Assembly (NCBI RefSeq): GCF_015207255.1
Contig: NZ_JADEXG010000060.1
Span: forward strand, 1-32,461
DNA: 32,461 nt
Direction: 5' to 3'
Source of the DNA: Vasconcelosia minhoensis LEGE 07310
GTDB lineage: Bacteria > Cyanobacteriota > Cyanobacteriia > Phormidesmidales > Phormidesmidaceae
Position numbers and translations under genes: made by a program. The notes under the pieces were generated by a model, which did not search any database, was not told the DNA's origin, and saw only the letters and a list, made by a program, of their open reading frames with translations. This document shows, piece after piece, positions 25,002 to 32,461 of this stretch (positions are counted from its first letter, which is position 1; each line of letters begins with the position of its first letter).

Positions 25002-25770
25002 CAGCTGAAGAAGAATTGATGAGCTATCAGCAGCTATTAGAGCAGGGTGCGATCGCTCAGCTAGAGCTAGCCCAAAAGCAAGCCGCTGTAGAATCCAGCT
25101 AGATAAGCTGACAGCAGCCCTAAATCCAACGAACGCCGACGTTACGGTCGCTCAAGAAAAAATTGATCAGATCCGCGCTTAAGCGGCTGTTGCTGTTTCT
25201 CAGTTTAGGCAAAGGCAGTCCCAGCTTATGCAGCAGCGCTCGGAAATGAATGAGACTTTGAATAGTAACGCTCAAAAACTTGAACAGGTTACAAAAGACC
25301 TTATGCGCACAGAACTAAAAGCACCAACTGCTGGAACCATTCAGGCACTGAGTTTGCGTAACACCAACCAAGTTATCCGACCTGGCGAAACGGTTGCTAA
25401 AATTTTCCCAGATGGTGCTGAGCTGAAGGTACAGGCACTCGTGCCTGGCAAAGAAATCAGCAAAGTGAGCGTAGATCAGCCTGTTAAAATGCGAATTTCG
25501 GCCTGTCCATTCTCGCAGTTTGGCACGTTGCCTGGCGTTGTTCGTACCATTTCACCCGACGCTAACTCTACACCAGAGAATGAAAATAATGGTCTAGTAG
25601 GAGATACTTTCTATAACGTCATGGTTGAGCCTCAAAGGTTAACTTTGAAAGCAGGCGACAAAGAATGTCCTATTCGGTCAGGTATAGAGGGACGTGCCGA
25701 GATCATCGCTCGTGAAGAAACGATCTTCGACTTCATATTACGTAAATCCAGTTTGGTAATAAATCGTTGA
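25002..25770 (+). pseudogene. Second HlyD adaptor copy, 5'-truncated pseudogene
   Basis: Matches the adaptor at 9910-11414 from the middle of its coiled coil to the C-terminus. It has lost about ten bases near 25099 (frameshift) and carries stop codons such as the TAA near 25180; from 25228 the frame is open to the TGA at 25768-25770 (180 codons). It lacks the miniature element at the place where copy 1 is split, giving the uninterrupted sequence ALVPGKEISKVSVDQPVKMR. The membrane anchor and first lipoyl half are absent. Confidence 0.88.
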
Positions 25771-25847
25771 GAATTTGATAGTCAGGCGACCCCACCCTTG
25801 AGCAGGTAGTCGTTATTGTGGAACTCTGCCACTTTCCAGCTGAAGGG

Positions 25848-25930
25848 TATGCAGGCGGAGCGAGAGCTACTACAAGAGCTGCTACAACAGAACGCTTGGG
25901 TTGAGGCCGAGCGCTGCCGCTGGCGGCCTA
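25848..25930 (+). pseudogene. sqdX: sqdX 3' fragment, right edge of island 2
   Basis: Resembles sqdX from about 17229 to its stop: a MxAERELLQ-type stretch, then AWVEAER, then a jump to the last codons (LPLAA region) and the TAG, which overlaps the sbcC stop as in the ancestral layout. About 50 bases are missing and a short duplication is present. With the sbcC fragment at 17362-17581 it shows that the sqdX/sbcC junction exists twice. Confidence 0.8.
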
Positions 25931-28900
25931 GCCCGAAATCTCAATCTGTGAACCTGTGGCCGTTTTGCAGACGTCAATCCGAGTTTGAAAGGCCTCGCGG
26001 AAGTGGGGCATATGGGTAATGGTAAGAATGCAGGCAAAGTCAGACGCAATCGCGTTAATGGCGGCGACTAGGCGATCGCAGCCCGCCTGGTCCTGGGTGC
26101 CAAAGCCCTCGTCGATAATGAGCATTTGCAGCGCCGTGCCGGAGCGCTGGGCCAGCAGTCGGGCCAGCGCCAGCCGGATGGCAAAATTTACCCGAAAGGC
26201 TTCGCCGCCGGAGTAGGTTTCATAGGCCCTTGTTCCTTGAGGGTCGGCGATTAGGATATCTAACGTATCAATTAGCTTATGGCGGCTGCGCCCGGCCCGC
26301 TGAGTGACAAACTGGACATGCAGCTGGTGGGCGCTGAGCCGTCCCAAAATCTGGTTGGCCACCGCCTCCAGCTGCGGCAGCAGGTTTTCGATCATCAGCG
26401 CCTGGATGCCGTTAGGGCCAAAGGCGTCGGCCAGCGACTGGTAGACCTGCTGCTGTCGCCGGGCCTGCTGGAGGGTCTGCTGCTGCTGATCCAGCTGAGC
26501 CTGAAGCTGCTCGAACTGGGCCAGCTGCTGCTGAAGCCGTCCCAGCTGGGCCAGCTGCTGCTCACGTTTGGCTTGATCGGTCTGCCGTTGGGCTTCCAGC
26601 TGGGTCAAAGCGGTCTGCGGGTCTGGGTTAGCGTCTAGCTGTTGCTGAAGCTGAGCGACCCGAGCGGTTACGTCAGCCTGAGCCTGCTGTCGCTGGCCGA
26701 GGCGTCTGTCGAGCTCATCTAGCCGCTGATGGAGGCCGGGCTGCTGCTGCTGGGCCTGCGCTAATGCCTGATGACTTGCCTGCCAGACCCTAGCCTGGTC
26801 TAGCGCTAAGCGTAGCTGCTGATGCTGTTCTAAGTCGTAGTCGAGGGCGGCAATTTGAGCTTCGACAGCGGCGAGCTGCTGCTGCAGGGGATGGCTAGCA
26901 AACCCGTCGAGCTGGGCCTGGATCTGCGCCAGCTGCTGCTCCAGAGCGGTACGCTGGGCCTGGAGCTGGGCCAGCCGCCGCTCGGCCTGCTGGAGGCTGG
27001 CCTGCTTCACCTCGGCCCAGCGCAGCCGATCGACCTGCGATCGCGCCAGAGCATGGTCGCGGTCGTCGTAAGGCAGCTGCTCTAACTGCTGCTCAAGCTG
27101 GCCTAGCTCGGCCTGGAGGTCTTCAGCATAGCGGTTGTCGGCTAGGCACTGGGTGAGCTGCTGGCGCTCTGTAGTCAGCTCATGCAGGCGGCTTTGCAGG
27201 TCGCTGACGGTGTCGAGCCGGGCCTGCAGCTGGCCGCGCTGCTGCAAGACCGGCGCATATTTTGCCAGCTCGGTCTCCAGCTCTCGATATTCTCGCCGCA
27301 GCACCTGGATTTCTCGCTCCGAGGTGGTCAGCTGCTCGCGAATCACCCAGAGCCGGTCTTGGATTTCGCTACGCTCCTGCCGGTGACGCAGCAGCAGCCG
27401 GTCCCAGCGCGGCGGGTCGAGCGGCTGGTCGCACAGCGGGCAGCAGGCTTCCGGGGCTGAGAGCAGCTGAATTTTTTGATCGAGCTGGGCCATCTGGGCT
27501 TCGTAGTTGCGCTGATCGGCCTGCAAGCGTTCCATGAAGCCGCGCCGCTCGCTGCCCTTCTGGCGGACGTCTTCTTGGTAGCTGCGGCGCTGCTCCAGGT
27601 AGTCAATCCGGTGGGTCACTTCAACCGCCGCCTGAATCAGCTCGGGCTGCTGGGTCTGCTGGGCCTGGAGCCGCTGCTGGGCCTGCTGAATCGCCTCTAG
27701 GCGGGCGCTGAGGCTGGCTTCCGCCCGCTCGATCTGGGCCTGGAGCTGCCGCTGCCGCTGTCGCAGGGGCGCTACCCGCAGCTGCCGCTGGTCGAGGTCG
27801 CGCAGCCGGGTGCGGGCTGCCTGCAGCTGGCTGAGATGCTCCTGAATCGTCTGGCGCTGGCTGAGGATCTGCTGCTGCTCCTGCTCGGCGGCGTCCAGGT
27901 CGGCCAGCCGCTGCCGGGCCGCCTGCCCGTCGGCCTGAAGCTGGCTGAGGACGGCAGCCGTTTGCTGCTGGAGGCGCGATCGCTCGGCTTGGGCGGGCTG
28001 ATAGGTCTGAAACTTCAGCCCCTGCTGGGCGGCTTCGGCCTGGAGCTGCTGGAATTGCTGATAGCCTGTGCCAATCGCCTCGGCCTGGTCTAGCAGATGC
28101 TGCATTTGCAGCATCTGCTGCTGGATCTGGACTCGATCGTCGGACACGCGCTGGACGCTGGCCTCTAATGGTCCTAGCTGCTGCTGTTCTAACGCCAGCT
28201 GCTGCTGCCAGCCCTGCCGCTGCTGCTGCTGGTGGCGCAGCTGGCTGAGCTGCTGCTGCTGGTCTTGAGCCGTCGTTTCGGCCGCGGCGAGCTCGGCTTC
28301 CAGGGCGGTGTGGGCCACGGCGATCGCGGTGCGCTGCTGGAGCTGAGCGGTTAGACCGGCTACGGCGGTTTCGAGCAGCTGTACCTGAGCCCTAGCGTCG
28401 CGGGCCTGTTCGCGGGCCTGTTCGCCCAGCCGATCGTAGTGGTCGAGCTTGAGCAGGTCAGCCAGCACCTGCTTGCGATCGCGCGGTCGCTTCAGCATAA
28501 ATTCGTCAGCCCGGCCCTGGCGCAGGTAGGCCGAGTTGACGAAGGTGTCGTAGTCAATTTTCAGATGCTGCAAAATCTGCTGCTGGGTGGCCCGCATCCC
28601 CCGCTGGGTCAGCACCCGAAATCCATCCCCAGCCTCGACCTGGAATTCCAGCGTGCTGCCCTGATTGCGCCGCCGCGATCGCAGCACCCGATAGGTCTGA
28701 GCGCTGTGGGTAAAGACAAAGTCCACCGTCGCTTCGACTTGGCCCTGGTAGACGATGTCATCTTCTGCCGCTACCCGACTCTGGCCCCAGACGGCCCAGG
28801 CGATCGCCTCTAATAAGGAGGACTTCCCCGCCCCGTTTGGTCCGCAGATACAGGCGACATGCAGCCCGCTAAAGTCGAGCGTCAGGTCTCGATAGCTCAA

Positions 28901-28933
28901 AAAATTCCGAATCGTCAGCCGCTTGGGAATCAT
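25928..28933 (-). CDS. sbcC: SbcC, Rad50-like exonuclease subunit
   Basis: 1001 residues, a normal length. Walker A GPNGAGKSS is at about 33-41. Two very Gln/Leu/Arg-rich coiled-coil arms flank the zinc hook CPLC near residue 498. The C-terminal half-ATPase has YSGGEAFRVNFAIRLALARLL and Walker B MLIIDEGFGTQD near 935. SbcC with the nuclease SbcD cuts hairpins and processes broken DNA ends. sbcD is not in the window. The strong Gln/Leu bias makes the opposite strand appear open in many frames; those are shadows. Confidence 0.95.
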   Translation of the reverse strand: MIPKRLTIRNFLSYRDLTLDFSGLHVACICGPNGAGKSSLLEAIAWAVWGQSRVAAEDDIVYQGQVEATVDFVFTHSAQTYRVLRSRRRNQGSTLEFQVEAGDGFRVLTQRGMRATQQQILQHLKIDYDTFVNSAYLRQGRADEFMLKRPRDRKQVLADLLKLDHYDRLGEQAREQARDARAQVQLLETAVAGLTAQLQQRTAIAVAHTALEAELAAAETTAQDQQQQLSQLRHQQQQRQGWQQQLALEQQQLGPLEASVQRVSDDRVQIQQQMLQMQHLLDQAEAIGTGYQQFQQLQAEAAQQGLKFQTYQPAQAERSRLQQQTAAVLSQLQADGQAARQRLADLDAAEQEQQQILSQRQTIQEHLSQLQAARTRLRDLDQRQLRVAPLRQRQRQLQAQIERAEASLSARLEAIQQAQQRLQAQQTQQPELIQAAVEVTHRIDYLEQRRSYQEDVRQKGSERRGFMERLQADQRNYEAQMAQLDQKIQLLSAPEACCPLCDQPLDPPRWDRLLLRHRQERSEIQDRLWVIREQLTTSEREIQVLRREYRELETELAKYAPVLQQRGQLQARLDTVSDLQSRLHELTTERQQLTQCLADNRYAEDLQAELGQLEQQLEQLPYDDRDHALARSQVDRLRWAEVKQASLQQAERRLAQLQAQRTALEQQLAQIQAQLDGFASHPLQQQLAAVEAQIAALDYDLEQHQQLRLALDQARVWQASHQALAQAQQQQPGLHQRLDELDRRLGQRQQAQADVTARVAQLQQQLDANPDPQTALTQLEAQRQTDQAKREQQLAQLGRLQQQLAQFEQLQAQLDQQQQTLQQARRQQQVYQSLADAFGPNGIQALMIENLLPQLEAVANQILGRLSAHQLHVQFVTQRAGRSRHKLIDTLDILIADPQGTRAYETYSGGEAFRVNFAIRLALARLLAQRSGTALQMLIIDEGFGTQDQAGCDRLVAAINAIASDFACILTITHMPHFREAFQTRIDVCKTATGSQIEISG

Positions 28934-29503
28934 TCGGACGCAGTGCAGGCCGGGCCAAGGTTTTGCACCCTCTAGGATAGCAGTACAGACGATCTTAAGT
29001 ACATCTGATCGTGAATTGAGCGCGATCGCACCCTCAATGACAGGGCCGCCGTAGTGGTTGAAGGGACTCGTTGCGTCCCGCAGATTCGCAATATCCTTGA
29101 CCAGCTAGCAGCAGCGGGGCTGTTTCCGGTGTTTATCAGCCTCTACCGTTGGCCATGGCAAACAGCATCTGGCGACCTTTTTACTAACGCTGAACCTGTT
29201 GGCATTCTGTTTCATACAATTTTCATACAATCTTGCATCTAGCCGATGAGCGCTATCAACAGATGCGTCAGCAGCGCGGCACTCGCAAAGGCTTCTTTCA
29301 AGATATCCTGGCGCTCACCAAGTACTTATGGTTCGAGAGCTGGGCAGCGCTGATTGACTTCATGCTCGATGAGAAGAATCGGTTTCGGCTCATTTGGGAC
29401 AGCAGAGTGCGAGATTAGGTAAAGAGACTCACTAATCTGCTGGGTACCCGCACAGTGAGCAACTTCATCGATTCTAAAAAAGTGCCTCCCAAAAAGCAGC
29501 TTG
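28934..29503. other. 570-base stretch with unassigned coding remnants
   Basis: Plus-strand frames 29054-29242 (VEGTRCVPQIRNILDQLAAAG) and 29233-29418 (RKGFFQDILALTKYLWFESW) look more protein-like than chance and may be pieces of a degraded transposase or another gene. Neither has a ribosome site and I cannot name the family. The DNA just before 29054 holds the shared upstream region of sbcC. Confidence 0.4.
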
Positions 29504-30247
29504 CTAAGCATTCAGCTTTTCTAACTTAGTCTCATAGAAACGACAGGCCCCGACGCCCAGGGTGTAGATGATTCCGGCATTGCTCGATGCGCCGACGACG
29601 GCCCCGACGATGGGCAGCAGCTCGACTGCGCTCAGGCCCGTTTTGAGCGCGCCGGAGGTGCCCAGGGAAAGGCCAAAAATGGTTAGTGCCTCGCCGTTGC
29701 GAGCCGGATCGTTCACGTCAAAACCGTAGGCAGCGGCAATCCGGTAGAGCATTTCTGCCTGGATTTTGGAAACGGCGGCGATGTCTACCGCGAACAGGCC
29801 CAGCGCCACCGGTGGAATGATGTTTGTTGCCAGGCCAATGCCCCCAGCGCGGACGGTGGAATCGACCACAAGCCGATGAGCTAGCTGGTCAGGGGCCTCC
29901 AGCGGATGCTTGGCCCGCAGCGCCTCTACTTCGGTGCGGGCTTTATTCGTATCGACTTTGCCCAGCGCATTGATCAGCCAGCTCAGGCCAGGAACTTTAG
30001 CGATGTAGTCTACGGCGGGGTTCTTGGCGATCGGGTCAATCGTGCGGCCCACCGTCTCCGTCGTCTGCGACAGCACATCATGGGCTGAATCGTTAACCAC
30101 CTTCCCGGCTTTGGTGGCATGGCCCACCGCCGCGCTAGCCGTATTTTTGAAAATCTGGATGCCGAACGTTCTGATTACGTTGCTGACCTGATCAGCTGTC
30201 GCCAGCGCTTCTTCAAAGGAGGGCAGCGGCGCTTTCTGAATGCTCAT
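29504..30247 (-). CDS. EcsC-family protein
   Basis: 247 residues. The N-terminal 90 are polar and helical. From about residue 120 come alternating hydrophobic Gly/Ala-rich helices (TVRAGGIGLATNIIPPVALGL), then AEMLYRIAAAYGFDVNDPAR, the conserved part of EcsC-type proteins, and a closing helix pair (LPIVGAVVGASSNAGIIYTLG). EcsC proteins are membrane-associated and of poorly known function. Single gene; its promoter region is shared with the leuA leader on the other side. Confidence 0.75.
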   Translation of the reverse strand: MSIQKAPLPSFEEALATADQVSNVIRTFGIQIFKNTASAAVGHATKAGKVVNDSAHDVLSQTTETVGRTIDPIAKNPAVDYIAKVPGLSWLINALGKVDTNKARTEVEALRAKHPLEAPDQLAHRLVVDSTVRAGGIGLATNIIPPVALGLFAVDIAAVSKIQAEMLYRIAAAYGFDVNDPARNGEALTIFGLSLGTSGALKTGLSAVELLPIVGAVVGASSNAGIIYTLGVGACRFYETKLEKLNA

Positions 30248-30631
30248 AGGTTTAATCAGAACGGATAGAAAAAGTGGATAGCTTGAAGTGTATACAATCT
30301 AGGGCTGATTGGCTTCTGTCCAGCGGCTGAAGCTTTCATTCCTTCAGTCCTTGACGTCGCTTTTCCAGCGGGCTAAGATTTGGCTCAGCGCATATTGTGA
30401 ACCCATGTTGGCAGCTCAGCAGCGATCTCACCGTCTCCTACCCCAGTCTCTGCTTGGGCTAGGGCTGCTGCTGCCCTTGGGGCATTAATATTCTTCAAAT
30501 CGCCTCAGGCAACAAGCTTTTCAATCCTTTAAATATTTCTGTTCTAGCTGATTCATCCTGTTTGGAATTCAGCCAGTCCAGCCGGGCCGAATTCGATTGG
30601 CCCGCCCATTCTTCATTGCGAGTAATCCATC
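30248..30631 (+). promoter_or_regulatory. Leader region of leuA
   Basis: 384 bases between the divergent EcsC gene and leuA. It holds a 27-codon Leu-rich ORF (30405-30488), a small hairpin AGGGC/GCCCT over its Leu codons, and a stronger stem CGGGCC/GGCCCG around a ten-base loop (near 30578-30602), followed by CCCATTCTTC, about 25 bases before the leuA start. Promoter boxes are not clear. Confidence 0.45.
30405..30488 (+). CDS. Possible leucine-rich leader peptide of leuA
   Basis: 27 codons from ATG to TAA; ten of them are leucine, including three CTG in a row (GLGLLLPLGH at the end). It lies 144 bases before leuA, on the same strand. Leu-rich leader peptides control leucine operons by attenuation in enteric bacteria; this arrangement is not established for cyanobacteria. 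No strong ribosome site is visible, so translation is unproven. Confidence 0.3.
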   Translation: MLAAQQRSHRLLPQSLLGLGLLLPLGH

Positions 30632-32371
30632 ATGTTGACCCATCCAGAAACCAAATATCAGCCCTTTCAGCCGATTCATTTGCCCGACCGCCGCTGGCCC
30701 AGCCAGACGATTACCCAGCCGCCAGTCTGGCTCAGTACCGATCTGCGCGACGGCAACCAGGCACTAATCGAGCCGATGGACCTGGCCCGCAAGCTGCGGC
30801 TGTTCCAAACCCTGGTCGAGGTCGGCCTGAAGGAAATTGAGATCGGCTTCCCCGCCGCGTCACAGACCGAGTTTGGCTTTATCCGCCACCTGATTGAGCA
30901 GCGCCTGATTCCCGATGACGTGACCCTCCAGGTGCTGACGCCCGCCCGCGAGCCGCTGATTCGCCGCACCTTTGAGTCGCTGCAGGGGGCAGAACGGGCG
31001 ATTGTGCATGTCTACAATGCAACGGCTCCGGTATTTCGGCAGGTCGTCTTCGGGCTAGATCAAGCGGGCACCGTCCAGCTCGCGACCTCAGCCGCCCAGC
31101 TGATTAAGGATCTGGCTGCTGAGCAGCCCCAGACCCACTGGCGGTTTGAATATTCGCCCGAGGTCTTCACTTCAACCGAGCTGCCCTTTGCCCGGGATAT
31201 CTGCAATGCCGTACTCGACATCTGGCAGCCCAGCCCCGACCGCAAAGCCGTGATCAACCTGCCCGCCAGCGTCGAAGTCGCCACCCCCAACGTCTTTGCC
31301 GACCAGGTGGAATGGATGCACCGGCAGCTGAACTGGCGCGATCGCGTCGTCCTCAGCGTCCACCCCCACAACGATCGTGGCTGCGGCATCGCGGCGGCAG
31401 AGCTGGGGCAGATGGCCGGAGCCGACCGGGTGGAGGGCTGCCTATTTGGCAATGGCGAACGCACCGGCAACGTAGACCTGGTCATTCTGGCGATGAATCT
31501 CTACACCCAGGGCATCCATCCCGGGCTCGACTTTTCCCAGATCGATCGGGTGGCCCAGGTGGTGAAAGACTGCACCCAGCTGCCAATCCATCCCCGCCAT
31601 CCCTACGCCGGTGACCTGGTCTTTACCGCTTTTTCAGGGTCACACCAGGACGCGATCAGGAAAGGATTCGCGGCCAGACAGCCGGAAGACCGCTGGAACG
31701 TTCCCTACCTGCCGATGGACCCCGCCGACGTGGGCCGCAGCTATGAGTCAGTCGTCCGGGTCAATAGCCAGTCGGGCAAGGGCGGCATTGCCTTTTTGCT
31801 AGAGCAGGACTACGGCGTAGTCCTGCCGCGACGGTTACAAATAGAATTTAGTCAGGTGGTACAGCGGGTGATGGACGCCAGCGGTCGGGAGGTGAGCGCG
31901 GCAGAAATCTGGCAGATCTTCCAAACCGAATATGTCCAAGCCACCGAGCCGCTCGCCTATGACTGGCATAAAACTGTGCGGGCCGAGGATCGCGCCCAAA
32001 CCGAAGTCCTCACCGCTCAGATCAAGGTGCAGGGCCAGCCGATCCGCCTCCAGGGGCAGGGCAATGGACCGATTGATGCCTTTATTGACGGATTGGCAGG
32101 GCTGGATTTAGACATTCGCATCCGCCATTATGAAGAGCGATCGCTCACTTACGGCAGCTGGGCCAGCGCGATCGCGATCGTCGAAATCACCAGCGACCCA
32201 GTCGAAGGCTCCCTCCACGGCGTCGGCATCCACGAAAACATCGTCACTGCCTCGCTAATGGCCGTCCTCAGCGCCGTCAATCGGCTGCTCAAGCAGCTCA
32301 GCCCCGAAGCCGCTACCCGGTTCCTCAAGCGCCTGACCACTCAGCCCTTAACCATTCCCATTACTCAATAA
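30632..32371 (+). CDS. leuA: 2-isopropylmalate synthase LeuA (type II, fungal/mycobacterial-like)
   Basis: 579 residues. It starts with the KYQPFQPIHLPDRRWPSQ stretch typical of the long LeuA type, then the TIM-barrel motif WLSTDLRDGNQALIEPMD, metal-binding HPHNDRGCG with NGERTGN, and a C-terminal regulatory domain (from about 440) ending with GVGIHENIVTASLMAVLSAVN. It condenses acetyl-CoA with 2-oxoisovalerate, the first step of leucine synthesis; the regulatory domain normally senses leucine. The ATG at 30632 has only a weak ribosome site. The long type differs from the classical bacterial LeuA of about 530 residues. Confidence 0.93.
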   Translation: MLTHPETKYQPFQPIHLPDRRWPSQTITQPPVWLSTDLRDGNQALIEPMDLARKLRLFQTLVEVGLKEIEIGFPAASQTEFGFIRHLIEQRLIPDDVTLQVLTPAREPLIRRTFESLQGAERAIVHVYNATAPVFRQVVFGLDQAGTVQLATSAAQLIKDLAAEQPQTHWRFEYSPEVFTSTELPFARDICNAVLDIWQPSPDRKAVINLPASVEVATPNVFADQVEWMHRQLNWRDRVVLSVHPHNDRGCGIAAAELGQMAGADRVEGCLFGNGERTGNVDLVILAMNLYTQGIHPGLDFSQIDRVAQVVKDCTQLPIHPRHPYAGDLVFTAFSGSHQDAIRKGFAARQPEDRWNVPYLPMDPADVGRSYESVVRVNSQSGKGGIAFLLEQDYGVVLPRRLQIEFSQVVQRVMDASGREVSAAEIWQIFQTEYVQATEPLAYDWHKTVRAEDRAQTEVLTAQIKVQGQPIRLQGQGNGPIDAFIDGLAGLDLDIRIRHYEERSLTYGSWASAIAIVEITSDPVEGSLHGVGIHENIVTASLMAVLSAVNRLLKQLSPEAATRFLKRLTTQPLTIPITQ

Positions 32372-32411
32372 CCTCGCTACGCGGGCAGGGAGACCCGGCC
32401 CCTACACATTA

Positions 32412-32441
32412 CTCCTAACGCCTACGGCGACGCTTCGCGAA
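32412..32441. repeat. Cyanobacterial interspersed repeat fragment
   Basis: CGCCTACGGCGACGCTTCGCGAA after leuA resembles a short GC-rich palindromic repeat scattered in many filamentous cyanobacterial genomes. Only one copy is seen here. Confidence 0.4.
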
Positions 32442-32461
32442 CACCCCCTACCCATTCACCC

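Noticed and set aside
26279-28813. Several long plus-strand frames opposite sbcC
   Set aside because: The Gln/Leu-rich coiled coil of sbcC makes CTG/CAG runs that stay open in other frames; they lack starts and domains.

Overview
The window looks like the chromosome of a filamentous cyanobacterium. The evidence is the frequent HIP1 palindrome GCGATCGC, the sulfolipid genes sqdB-sqdX, a mntCAB operon very close to the Synechocystis type, and a complete fraC-fraD-fraE filament-integrity operon, which belongs to filament-forming strains. Most of the backbone is GC-rich. Two accessory segments, about 3.6-11.5 kb and 17.4-25.9 kb, stand out by composition, gene content and decay.

Layout. 1-1067: phnE (cut by the window edge) and phnC, minus strand. 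1226-3415: AI-2E family transporter, a small unknown protein and a short-chain dehydrogenase, minus strand. 3473-3604: a stray piece of larE. 3605-11490, island 1, plus strand: a small Gly/Ala-rich peptide with a double-glycine leader; a four-helix membrane protein; a subtilisin-fold protein whose Asp and His motifs are altered; a second copy of that membrane/subtilisin pair, its subtilisin part decayed; a C39-peptidase ABC exporter; and a HlyD-type adaptor split by a 177-bp miniature element. This reads as a bacteriocin-type production and export locus.

11499-14808, minus strand: larE, fraE, fraD, fraC. 15050-17365, plus strand: sqdB and sqdX, making sulfoquinovosyl diacylglycerol. 17362-25930, island 2: sbcC debris; an IS630-type pseudogene; a cobalamin-riboswitch operon (hupE, a membrane protein, a possibly frameshifted secreted protein); the divergent mntCAB manganese operon; then a mosaic of Tn3-type and ISAs1-type transposase pieces, a second copy of the miniature element, a HlyD pseudogene and a sqdX 3' fragment. 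25928-28933: intact sbcC, minus strand. 29504-30247: EcsC-family protein, minus strand. 30632-32371: leuA, preceded by a leucine-rich mini-ORF.

Two themes stand out. First, the island 1 cassette links a candidate precursor peptide to a matching C39 exporter and to duplicated membrane/pseudo-subtilisin modules of unknown role. Second, both islands are bordered by diverged partial copies of the host gene at their edge (larE; the sqdX/sbcC junction). The same HlyD gene and the same miniature element occur in both islands, so they probably share a history. All calls come from reading the sequence; no database search was run.
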